Assembly: GCA_019914945.1 (NCBI GenBank)
Contig: CM034108.1
Location: forward strand, 1,188,001-1,252,000
Direction: 5' to 3'
Origin: Typha latifolia
Lineage: Eukaryota > Streptophyta > Magnoliopsida > Poales > Typhaceae
Length of the DNA stretch: 64,000 bases
The notes under the pieces were generated by a model that was not told where the DNA came from, did not search any database, and saw only the letters and a list, made by a program, of their open reading frames with translations. Below are positions 11,630 to 22,520 of the stretch, in pieces. The position numbers were made by a program, and so were the translations under genes. Each line of letters begins with the position of its first letter. Positions within the stretch are counted from its first letter, which is position 1.

Positions 11630-14240
11630 GAATTTGCCTGATTGCCTACCTATTGAAAGGAGATGGCTTAGCCTCTATATCTATCTTATGATTAGCATAT
11701 GAATTTATGATATATCAAAAGAAATTGTTATATATCACCTTGCATTTTAGTGATTGTATGAATAACACAGAGCTATTTTCAAATGATACCCTCCTGTTAC
11801 TTTGAGTAATTATCACTAATCTTAGACTACAACTTTATTTAGGGATGTTTTAATCTTTTTTTATGGGTAGAGTAATCAAATATTGACGATTAGTTAGCAC
11901 TGAGAGGTACCCAACAACCCACACAAAGATAAAGGTTTCCATGAGTATTCATGCAGAAGAAAAAACTTGGTGTATTGATGTATATATATATACATGAGCA
12001 TATATAGTCTTTAGAAGGGATCATTTTGCAGATAATTGAAGATAAAAGGACAACACATGGCAGTATATATATTCTCATTTACATGATAATAATGAAGACG
12101 AGATGATACAACTCCATTGAATTATTCTTGTCACATAGAAGAGATTAGTAATCCTATGCTTATATACATATGCATCAATAGAGCAATCAATGATCATGAT
12201 ATTGGTATAGGAGATTGGAAGGGAGTCAAATGAGCTAAAGAGCAACTTCACATAGGAGAGATCACTACACACTCAATCACTTCATCTTCCCTTATCGCAC
12301 TTGTGGTCATTGCATACTTTCCCTTTCTTTCCTTCTTTCTCTCTCTTTTTCTTTGCTCTTTTTAACCATCAAATAGAGTATGATCTGAATTTATTAACTT
12401 TGATCTTAATGTAAAGCAAATTACAAACGCTAACATGCATGCAAACAGTTCATCAGCAGCTGGCGTAAGAAGTAATAAGATCGGCTAAACAAAAGCTTAA
12501 AGTTGCTAATTAAATTTCGCTTAGATTGGCCATGATTGTAGAGCGAAGACAAACTAGAGAGACTTTAGCAACGTTGGGCCAGCCAAGAGGATAAAGATAT
12601 GAGAAACATTAAACCCTAAACCCTAGAAGAAGCCTTAAAAGCCACTTTTGTGGCCTGATGTAGTACACCAACACCAACCCCCACTCTTCCATTTATTCTT
12701 TTCCCCCCCTTTCTCTCTCTCTCTCCCCTTTCCCCCTCCCTTCACTCCCAAGCTTGTCATTGCCTTTATTCATTCAGGGAAAAGAAAAAAAGATAACAAA
12801 AGAAAAGTAGAGGAATGTATGAAAAGCACTCAGCCTTTAGTTCTCCTTAGGTTGACATGCACAACAAACATACATCTACACCTTTTAATCATCAATGCAT
12901 AAGGTATCCCAAGCACAACAAAGAGAGCTTTCTTTTATTCCCTCTCTCTCTCCCCCTCTCTCTCTATCTATCTCACTCCATGCCATACTGCCATGTCCTT
13001 GTGAAATAGTATAAGAGAACTAGTGCAACAAGAGCAATTAATGGGTCATGATGGGGTTGTGGGGGAGTCAATGGCCACACAAGGGTGCAGGGGGTGGTGT
13101 CTTCCTGTCCCCTTGGTGGCATGATGGCTCATGTCACTTTTGCCATGCCTCTCTTCATCCATGTCTCCCTCTCTCTCCTCTCCCTTCTCTCTTCTCCTTT
13201 CCTTCCCTTCCACAAAAAGGATGGCCATGGGGAGAAGGGGTTAAGGAGGTATAGGGAAGAGGGGGGGCCCTCTTCCCATAGTAGTTCAACTAAGGCATGC
13301 ACTCCGAGATCCATTGCGTGATCTTGCATACTAGCTATAAGAGATGTGGAGGTCCCTGTCACAACTCCCTCCCCCCTTTTGCTAATTAAGGCCCCATGTG
13401 GTTGCATGATCACTTATACCCTATTGTTTATCAACCCTAAAAGTAGTATTATCGTCTGTTACTTAACGGCTTAAGTTTTCGAATCGATTAGTTATTTTTT
13501 AGATTCATATTATTTTCTTTTGTTAATTTAAGCCTAAGTTAACTATTCAATAATTTTCATGACAATTATGATAAAAAAATATTTATTCCGTAATCCCCAC
13601 TGATATATTGAATAAATGATAAAGATTTACATGTATATAAATTATAAATATTAATAATGTCATCCTCTAAATTAAGTCATTAGGGTTATAGGGGGTCTCG
13701 CATGCATGGATGATGGACCACCATGGGAGGAATGGGGCCCATGGAAGGGGAGCGGGGCATAGCGTTGCTTGCGCGTGTACCTCGATAACCGTGCTGCGTT
13801 TTTCGTGTCCCTCTTTTACTTCTCCATGCATGTGGATTTCACTATCGATTAGATAAAGGTTTTTTTTTATTTTTTTCCTTCTTCTCTTCTTTTCTTTTTG
13901 AGGTAATACTTTGGTATGCAATTCTATCTACTTGGTATTGCCAATTTGCCATGCATGCATAGATGATTACGAATGCAAGATGGGGGGTGCTTATGATAAT
14001 TACTCTGTTTCATTGTTTAATTTCTTTTGTGGTTAGGGTTGTAAGTGTAATTTATAAAATCGAAACATTTTTTTATATTTTTATTCGTTTTGGCCCCTGA
14101 TAAATTTTAAATATCAGAATGCAATCTAATTGTAAAGGTTGCAAGTTGCAACGTGACGGTGACGCATTACTTCGGTGGGCATTATCGAGCCGAGTTCGAG
14201 CCCAACTAGCCCCAATCGGGAAAAGTTATTCAAGGCGAAG
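11630..14240. other. long intergenic stretch with pyrimidine/purine blocks
   Basis: No protein gene supported. 12690-12760 and 12930-12980 are C/T-rich. 13150-13215 is a long C/T block followed at 13225-13275 by a G/A block. A short perfect stem (GGGAAGAGGG with CCCTCTTCCC) sits near 13255-13280. Frames crossing here consist of these low-complexity runs. 'aaaccctaaaccctag' near 12610 is a doubled telo-box-like motif without an adjacent gene that I can recognise. Confidence 0.4.
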
Positions 14241-14244
14241 CCCG

Positions 14245-14377
14245 GCCCATATCGAGTTAACGGGTCCTCAATTGACTTTCCTGGATTTAGATCCGCTTAC
14301 TGTACCCGATCCATTATCGTTGCGTATAAAAAGTCTCGTACTCGGCGCTCTTCCTCTCCCCCTCCTCAAAACCCTAG
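14245..14377 (+). promoter_or_regulatory. core promoter and leader elements of the eS12 gene
   Basis: Three elements typical of plant ribosomal protein genes occur in order: a site II-like GGCCCA at 14245-14250, a TATA box TATAAAAA at 14325-14332, and a telo-box AAACCCTAG at 14369-14377. The start codon follows at 14438. Telo-box plus site II coordinates translation genes in dividing cells. Confidence 0.65.
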
Positions 14378-14437
14378 CCGGCGCTCTTTCCTCTCCTCCA
14401 ATCCCTAGGGCTTTCGTGACCTCGAAGCGGAGCAGGA

Positions 14438-16047
14438 ATGGCGTAAGTGATCAGATCTCCTCTCTCGCTAGGCTCTTCTTGATATCCCTTTTTTATTGTT
14501 GCTTGTTAGATTACCTTTGATCTGTCGATTAGTTTCTTACATGAGTGCTTAAAGTTAGCTTACGTAGTTGATCAAGATTGCATATTTGTGCTATGGCTAG
14601 AATTATTTGTACTCTTCAATTGTGCAAATGACATTCCCATGGATTTGTTGATGACTTGAAGACTATATGTAGTATGAACTGAAGGATAAGGATAGATTGT
14701 CCCATTGTCACGCAGGGGCACATGCTTTGCTTAGCAATTGCTGTACTAGTTCTGGATTTGCATGGATGCTTACTTTGCCTTCAAAAAGTTAACATTGTTG
14801 GACATTAGTGACTAAGAGCCCTTTTCCTACAGTTGAACCAATTATTCATGCACCTATTGTATTCAAGTTGTTGTTGCATTCTCTTATCAACCTTTTCTTT
14901 TCGTTCTATATAGTAAGTGGAAAATTGCTGTTAGAATAACTTCTTGGCTATTTTCTTATGTTTGTCAGGGAAGATATTGCAGTTGAAACCACCACTCCAG
15001 TTCTTGGAGAGCCCATGGACTTGATGACTGCCTTGCAACTTGTGATGAAAAAGTCTGGAGCTCATGATGGGCTTATTAAGGGGCTTCGCGAGGCTGCCAA
15101 GGCAATTGAGAAGCATGCTGCACAGCTATGTGTTCTGGCTGAGGATTGCGATCAGCCTGACTACGTAAAGCTGGTTAAAGCACTCTGCGCTGATCATAAT
15201 GTTCACTTGGTTACAGTTCCTAGTGCTAAAACTCTTGGTGAATGGGCAGGGGTTAGTATTTCAATTCTCACGCTTGGTCTATTGTTTTCAACATGTTATT
15301 ACTTGTGACTTTATTAGAACTATATAGAAAGAGGAGATCATTTGGTGCATGTTATATTAGTGACAAATTGCTAATAAGAAGCATTTAAGCAGCAATTAGA
15401 AAGTATACACACTTAATTCCTCCTGCGAGTGTTTAATGATAAACTGTTCAATAAAAAATCCCAAAGGAAGTGAGATACATTTGGTTTCAAAATCCACATC
15501 AAACTTTTCTAATGGAAATTATGAATTTTCCAAAGCAGATACACCTCAATATTATCTATAGGTTGAATGAAAAAGGAAACCAGAACTTAATGCATAAATA
15601 GTATTTTGTAATTATTGCTGTAAATGGGTCTACCATTAAGTCATCTTCCATGTATTGTTTAGTGAATTTACTACTGAAACCAATTTGTTTAATGCCTTTG
15701 TTCCTCGCATGTCTAAGTTTGGCAACCAATTCTCATTTATATTTTAGGTCAGCTTGTATAAATTTGAACTTCATATCTTTAAGTTTATTTCATCTAATAG
15801 ATTATATATACGTGATGTAGCTTTGCAAAATTGATTCTGAGGGGAAAGCGAGGAAAGTTGTAGGCTGCTCTTGTGTGGTTATCAAGGTAAGGGCATCAAT
15901 ATCTTTTTGGTTTTGCTGCTTAAAACTTCTTTTTGAGAAGGAACAAAGGTTACAAATGCTCAGCTTGTATTTGTTTTTCCTTTTCAGGATTATGGCGAAG
16001 AATCAGAAGGCCTCCATATAGTTCAGGAGTATGTTAAATCGCACTGA
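14438..16047 (+). CDS. RPS12: 40S ribosomal protein eS12 (RPS12)
   Basis: Four exons: 14438-14442, 14969-15251, 15821-15886, 15988-16047, giving 137 aa. The first coding exon is only five bases (ATGGC), common in ribosomal protein genes, so a start inside exon 2 would be wrong. Diagnostic segments are MDLMTALQLVMKKSGAHDGL, AQLCVLAEDCDQPDYVKLVK, VPSAKTLGEWAG, then LCKIDSEGKARKVVGCSCVV. The protein has the L7Ae/L30e fold and sits on the beak of the small ribosomal subunit. The residues CDQPDYVK and the ending EYVKSH look monocot-like. It is transcribed towards ACD11, whose stop lies about 0.8 kb downstream; that gap is AT-rich and holds both 3' UTRs. Confidence 0.95.
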
Positions 16048-16870
16048 TAGATGGTTATGCCTAATGGCACTTAGGAGAGATGCTTTATATGTTGTCACCT
16101 TAGATGGATGGTTGTGCAATTTTTGCAGCTACTTTAGGCTATGAATTTTTTCTGACTGCTGAGATTTTCAACTTTGTTATTTATTCAAGTACTTTCCATT
16201 TCATGTTTGCATTAAAACTCCTTTCATGGTTGTCCCAATATCAAAAGATTGTGGCGAAACCTGACCAGTGATGTTGGGTGTAGTATATTAGGGAAAGAAA
16301 TTGCTAAACGATGGAATTCCCTACGGACATATTGAAAGTGATAATGTCGATTAAAGGGTAAGCTTTGTTCCTCGGTGATTCGTGCTAAAATTGGCATCGG
16401 TTTTTGCCTGTTAAATTAGTTACTGTGAGTTGAAAATGTAACCCAATCCTCTCGGATGATTCTTCCACAATCAAAGACTATTACCGCGGAAAACATAAAA
16501 AATGTTACAATATTTTCATTTTTGTTACGTTTGCACAGGCCACCAAAATATTTAAAACCATTGTGGCAGCTAAAAGACCACCGTAGAATCATGCCTGGTT
16601 AAACTACTATATATTCTCATGACAACAATTTCCCCTTATTTGATCATCAAACAGTCTTTACCAGATGAGTTTACTAGAATGATCAACACATACATGTATA
16701 CATCTGTATTATTACAAAAATAAGGTTGCTTTCTTATAAGTTAAAAATAGGATATTGGAGATGTAGTGCCAAGCATTAGTCTGCATCTTTATGAATATTC
16801 CTCCACCTGGTCTACTAGTATCTCCGAATATGCTATAAGAACAACAGAGAGTCTTGGCAACATTCTCTAT

Positions 16871-19581
16871 TCACCAATCTAGACCTAATTCCCTTGAGAT
16901 AAATAGCTCTTCAACATAGGAAATGACTAATGCAGATGCTCTGACGTAATTCTGCATCTGAACCTTTGCAGAGGTCTCTGCAACAATTAAAGATCTGGGT
17001 AAGTCTGGTTTCCATGCCATAACATACAACTAAATTGAATCATGTTTTAAAGCACTCCCAATTGTTTTGTTGAGCTTGCAGCTATCCATGCGATTTGTTT
17101 CCCCAGTAACATCGAGGTGCAAATGTTTGTTGTCAATGCTCATGATGAGGAATATGCTAGGTTTGTTCATCATAGTATTTGAATGTCAAAGGAAAATATG
17201 CAGCCCCTCGATGAGAAATATGGTTGTATGAATCAAGATATTTTAATTTTTTGAACATGCACACAGAATACTAAAGCAAATCAAGTGGCCGAGCCGCTCA
17301 TCAAGATCAAAACATCCCATTATCATAGGACCCAACTCATATACTTGCACTACACACAAAGACCTTCCTATGACTATCATGAGATCATGAATGTAATGCC
17401 TAGACAATCTACAGAAAGAACATCCATGTTTGAACTCACCATTTTCATTTAGTTTTTTTAATAGCTGTGACTTTGACGGAAGAACATACATCCCTGCAGC
17501 AACTGCTTTTCGTATGGCCCATCCATGATGAGGAGCAAATACTTTTGCATAAGCTACTGAGGCTGCTTCCTTGAGGGAATTCCCCCTGAAACAATAATAG
17601 TTGAGATTTATAAAATTCAGACAAACAGTTGCTCATGGCTCACCAAAACATCTATAAAGCTCGCCTTAATCACAGAGATCCAAACAAAATCAGCATTACC
17701 ACAGAACAGTATGGAACTTCGATCATCCTTACTACAGAGCATGTTATTGTAGTTGAGAATTTTCTGCACTCTGGACGTTTCAAGTTAAAAGGGAATCATG
17801 AGATGGATAGTTTTTCTTGTCTTCTACTTTAGCAATTTAAAGTCAAGGCATCATCATTTGCACAAACAATGTGCAATGCTTGGACTATTTGTTGAACGTT
17901 CTTTTTTCATCAGTTTGTGCTTGATTAACTAATTTCCAACATCCCACCACACGAATAGTACATGTGAAAAAACATCCTAATATAAAGCAATAAATTACTA
18001 TTCTGAGTAAAGTTACAGTTAAATCAGAGATATGTGCCAACTAACAGCTATGACACATAAAACCAGTCCGACATATAAGATTTCCTAACCATAGATCCAA
18101 ATTGATGATCATCAGCATTAGCAAGGTGTAGAATATAGGCCGTATCAGAATTGGCCATTCTCTTAAGATGAAGCATTCATCAACCCGACTCTACAGAGAT
18201 ACACTCTTGAACAAGTATTCTGTTTGAAACATTGACTTAAATAGATCTTCTCTAGTATTGACTCCACGGTAAGGAAAAATAGATAAGCATATTCAAATTT
18301 ATTATAATTAGAAAATATATAATATAATGTTTTGATTGGCCAAAGACTCAGAGTCCGTCACACATTCTGCTCTTTCAATATTCTCTCTCTCAAATTAAAT
18401 AAAAATATCTGTGTGAGAGTGGGGTCAGAAGGCTAACAATAAGTTAAACTACATTTATAAAGCTTCATTTGATGCATACAATGTAATTGACATTATAACA
18501 CATGCTTCTTGAAACTACTAAATAAACAACTGGATATATAAAGTTTCAACTTACTCTGATGATAAAATTTCCTCAAACAGCACTTTAACCATATCAAGCC
18601 CCCGCTTCACTCTAAGGAGGTTCCGCGTGTGACTACCCCCTTGTCTCACACAATTATTTTGCATATCAAAATCAAGTAACGAGTGCAATGTTGAAATAGA
18701 TATCGATGCCTTCAACAGATCGTCCACCTGAATGCACATTAAGAAAAGAGGGATAAAAAGCTAAGCAAATTGACATTGGCATGACAAAAAGAATCTGAAA
18801 AATAAAAAAATATTCTTCGTACTACAATCATTAACTCTTGAATCATTACAAGGCAGTCTTGCGAAAGCTGATAAATATAATGAACAGAAATTGATAAGGA
18901 TTCCTTAAATACTTTATCACATTTACTTCCATTCCCTTTCCTTCTTCCATGGAAATATACATTTATGCAAAATGCTTCTTACAGTCATCTTCATATTTTA
19001 CATAATCTTATGCTGCACTTATATCTATACACATGTTACAATGTACACATATATGCTAAGAAATAGACATGTGTACAGATGTAAATGCAACGTAAATTAC
19101 AAGAGTATTTTCCAAAATCTGACAGTTCTAAATTACACAATTCGTTTCCACACACTTAGAAGTTCTCTTCGATGAAATTATTAATTGAAAAGAAATGGAT
19201 TTTATCTGAAATCCACAAAGTTCGCGGTACAAAAATACCAAAATTCACGATCTAACAGATATAAAAATTATATGCACCGAAACGCAGAAGTAATTCAGAA
19301 CTCTTTCTCAAATCAAGATGGCATCACCACCCGAGATCTCCAGATCATGGTCTAGTAGAGAGGAAGAGGCAGAAGAAGAGAAGGAATCAAACCTTGGAGA
19401 CGTAATCCATTTCGGCAAATTTGAAGGCAACGCCGAGGCAACCAAAGAGGATGGAGACGTGGGAGCAGGCGGCGGAGAAGGGGGCGACCTCCATCGCCGC
19501 CGTCTTCGAGCTCGCCGTCTGGGCGAGGCCTTCGAAGGACTCCGCTATCCTACGCAGGGGCTTATCTCCCTCTCCCGCCAT
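16871..19581 (-). CDS. ACD11: ACD11-type sphingolipid (ceramide-1-phosphate) transfer protein, GLTP fold
   Basis: Four exons on the minus strand: 19393-19581, 18555-18727, 17440-17585, 16871-16977, giving 204 aa, the usual length. The all-helical glycolipid-transfer domain spans nearly the whole protein. Recognisable stretches are KPLRRIAESF, FGCLGVAFKFAEMDYVSKVD, GSHTRNLLRVKRGLDMVKVL, FAPHHGWAIRKAVAAGMYVL and the end SRELGLDW. The Asp of VDD, the Arg/Lys cluster RNLLRVKR and the His of APHHGW are the family's headgroup-binding residues. Arabidopsis ACD11 moves ceramide-1-phosphate between membranes in the cytosol, and its loss causes accelerated, salicylate-dependent cell death. Start: the only in-frame ATG before the domain. 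Introns 1 and 2 (about 0.7 and 1 kb) hold nothing I recognise. Confidence 0.95.
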
Positions 19582-19725
19582 CTGCTAGGGTTACGCCTCG
19601 CCTCTCCAACCCGAGAGGAAGAAGCCCACGAAACGGACGAATCGGAATCGGAATCGGATTCGGCGACGAAAAATCGTATTCCATGTTGATTTCTTGTAGA
19701 CTTAATTACACTTTTGACCAGACCT

Positions 19726-20196
19726 GTCAAAATAAACGAGCTGGCTGCTTGGCTCGAGCTCGAACATGAATTGAGTCCACCTTTATGTTAAACTAGGTTT
19801 CAAAATAATTTTATGGTAAACCTAATCATATAATTTATATATATATATATAATATCAGTAATACTTTCTTACTGTTATATTCTAAAATTTACTTAAATGA
19901 ATTATTATGTTTATATAGAGTTTAGTTTCGATTTTTAATCCTATAATTTATTTTCCAAATACACAAAACATATTAGTTTATATTTTTATTATTAAAATAA
20001 GCCTCATTTTAAGCTTAATTATGTTTCAATTGATTAAACCTTGACATTTTTTATTCATCTACTTGTTTAAACTTGAGCTCAGCTCAAGCCTAAAATGATT
20101 TTCAATTAAGCTTTATCGCTAATTTAGACTCAAAATTATTTTAATTCAAGTTTAATTATAGCTAGACTCGATTAAGCTCGATTTATTACACCCCTA
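19726..20196. mobile_element. nonautonomous element rich in GAGCT motifs, with imperfect terminal inverted repeats
   Basis: The left end reads cctgtcaaaataaacgagct. The right end, inverted, reads ggggtgtaataaatcgagct, a clear imperfect TIR pair about 470 bp apart. The interior is AT-rich with palindromic 'cttgagctcagctcaag' near 20070-20090. Related sequence recurs in an AIR9 intron (32479-32585) and upstream of the ARF gene (51826-51885). There is no coding capacity, so this is probably a MITE or a DNA-transposon relic. Confidence 0.5.
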
Positions 20197-20199
20197 ACT

Positions 20200-21540
20200 A
20201 TAACTATTGCTCATTTTCATATATATTGAGGATCATCTCATTTAATTATTTTTGTTACATATTAAACTCCATAATTATGATTTTTTTTTGAAATGCCCAT
20301 TTTATTAGTTATCCATTTTGTTTTATATTTAAAATAATATATGAATATCACGATTAATTTTATGCTCTATAAAAAATCATTTTATTATTATATATAAAAA
20401 AAGGAAAATAAAATTAATGATAAAAGAAAGATGAAGACTTGTTCATTGTTCCTACCAAATGCTCTTGACTGGTATCATATGTTTCAAAGATACAAAATCT
20501 ATAGAGCTAAATAATAATTAATATAAACAAATGGTTTATATTTTCCCCTTTTTTCTCACATTAAAAAGTTAAGAGAATGTGTCCGAATATTTATTAAATC
20601 CTTAAAATAAAAACTAATTATGTATATAGTTTTTCTCTAAAACACAGGAAGCAAAACCAGGTGACACGTTCGTCCGGTATTTTGGATAGCCTCTGGAATT
20701 CAAATTATGTTATATTTATCCATCCACACGTACGAATCCTAATCCTATGTGCCGCAACCAGAGTCGCCGGTTACGGTGTCTCCTGTTTGTGTGACCACTC
20801 CGCCCCACGTCACCCAAAAGGTGGCATGCATGTTATCGCACACGACTATACTTTTGCATGGACTAAAATGCCCTCGTCATCCTTTGTTACATCTTTTCGC
20901 TTCAGCCCCCCTATTTATGAATTATTTATGTTTGAAGTGTTTGAGAATGATATTGATATAGTTTCAAAGTTGTTGCTTCTATACATCTCATTAGTTGGTG
21001 TGCTGATACTTTTACTTCTGAATATTATAAGGTAGGTAGATAACTAGATAAATTTGTTGAATTAGTTAGGTCGACAATAACAAATTAATGATATTTGATT
21101 TATTTTATATCTAAAAGTATAATCAATACGTGGAATCTACGAGGCATTATTTATGAGACTAAATTATTAATTTTTATTACGAAACACCACCTCTCTTAGT
21201 ATATTTGTAAATTGATTCCTCATTTTACAGGTAAATTTGTACGTGATCATCTCTGACTAACGTATAAATATGTCACTTTAATGGTAGTTTTGTGATAAAC
21301 TACAATTTCAATATATTCATACAGAGGTAGTTTTTTTTGTAAATATTTCTTAAAAAAGAGAAGCCAATTGCTGCAATATGTCTGAAATAAGGGGGGTCAA
21401 TTGAATATATTCATAAGACCGACAACAGAAGGGCAATTTAGTCAAAACGAGAAAAGCCAACCAAGATGTTTTTCACTTCTTAATTTATTCACTTCCAACC
21501 TTTTTAACCTTCGTCGTTGCATTCCCGGTTACGTTCGACC
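20200..21540. other. AT-rich intergenic spacer between ACD11 and AIR9
   Basis: The two genes are divergent. I see no conserved protein in the frames here. 20660-20900 is less AT-rich (it includes CACGTAC and CACGTC motifs) but has no recognisable coding pattern. 21480-21540 approaches the AIR9 transcription start. Confidence 0.4.
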
Positions 21541-21543
21541 GCA

Positions 21544-22449
21544 ATGCCCGAGAGGGAGAGGGAGAGGGAGAGCTTGAGTGCGATTAGGGTTTGTATTCCT
21601 TCGCGCTGTCAAAGGTGAGATCGCGTTCTCTAGATTGAACCTGTGCAGCCTTCTCCTCTTCCCGAATCGCGTTCCTTGAAGTGCTCTTGGAATGAGTCCA
21701 AGTTGACTTCCTCGATCGATGTCGTATAATCTACATTTTGGTCAAGATGGAGAGGGTGGTCGCATAGTTGAAGCTTTGTTCCTTTTCTTGTACGGTTCGG
21801 AAATCTTTGAGGGTTTTAGCTGCATTCTGGTTTAAAGAACGTATCATATCTCTTGTTTCTATTCTGTTTCTGGAAGTATATAACATCAAATCTAAGTTTT
21901 CTAAGTTTTGGAATCTTTTACGTGGTTGGATGTAAATTTATGTGACTTTGTTTCGAATCCGTGTAATCTGTAGCTTTATGGTCGGGAAGTTCTAAAGGTA
22001 AGCTTATAGTTGATTATTTTTCTGAGTTGGATGTAAATTTATCTTTGAGGTTTTTAGCTACATTCTGGTTAAATAACGTATTATCTCTTTTGTTTTTATT
22101 CTGCTTCCTTTTCTGGAAGTAAATGACATTGACACCAAGTTTTCTAAATTTTAAAATATTTTATGTGATTTGGATGTAAATGTTTGTGACTTTGTTTCGA
22201 ATCCGTGTGATCTGTAGTTTTGTGGCGGGGAAGTTCTAAGGCAATCTAATAGCTGCTGATTCATTTTCTTTATTTTTAGTTGTATGATGAGCTTAACGTT
22301 GGGTTGATCCCGCAGTGGAGTAATTAGGTTCTTTATGAGGAATTCGTAGTAAAATCTCAGAACTGTTGGCTTCTTATTGATTTATTTGCAGTGGCATTCC
22401 GGAGCCTGGCTATGATGAGGATGAGAATGTGATCATTCAATCTCATTAA
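21544..22449 (+). CDS. upstream ORF in the AIR9 leader, crossing the leader intron
   Basis: Before the AIR9 start there is a non-coding leader with one intron: donor AAAG|GTGAGA at 21614/21615, acceptor TTGCAG at 22391. An ATG at 21544 opens MPEREREREREL-like Arg/Glu repeats. Across the splice it continues in frame as SGIPEPGYDEDENVIIQSH and stops at 22449, about 40 aa in all. A second, overlapping mini-ORF, MMRMRM (22412-22432), lies in another frame. Either could dampen AIR9 translation. Whether the mRNA begins upstream of 21544 cannot be seen. Confidence 0.35.
21804..22270 (+). repeat. tandem duplication (about 238 bp unit) inside the AIR9 leader intron
   Basis: The segment starting 'tctttgagggttttagctgc' at 21804 is repeated from 22042 ('tctttgaggtttttagctac'). 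The match runs through shared landmarks (tttctggaagta, aagttttctaa, tgactttgtttcgaatccgtgt, gggaagttctaa) with scattered substitutions and small gaps. Both copies lie wholly within the leader intron, so the protein is unaffected. Confidence 0.8.
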
Positions 22450-22520
22450 TGTGTCGAAAGATCTAGGATAACAAAATTACGCCTTGCAGAGAGAGTTGTC
22501 AAAGTCTTAGGCTTTTAGCA

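Noticed and set aside
12500..13450. A possible MIR gene precursor
   Set aside because: I compared by eye with the mature sequences of common conserved plant miRNAs (156, 159, 160, 164, 166-169, 171, 172, 319, 390-399, 408, 528) and found no match.
19318..19689. A 123-codon plus-strand frame over ACD11 exon 1
   Set aside because: It is the antisense shadow of the ACD11 first exon and leader; its composition follows from the minus-strand codons.
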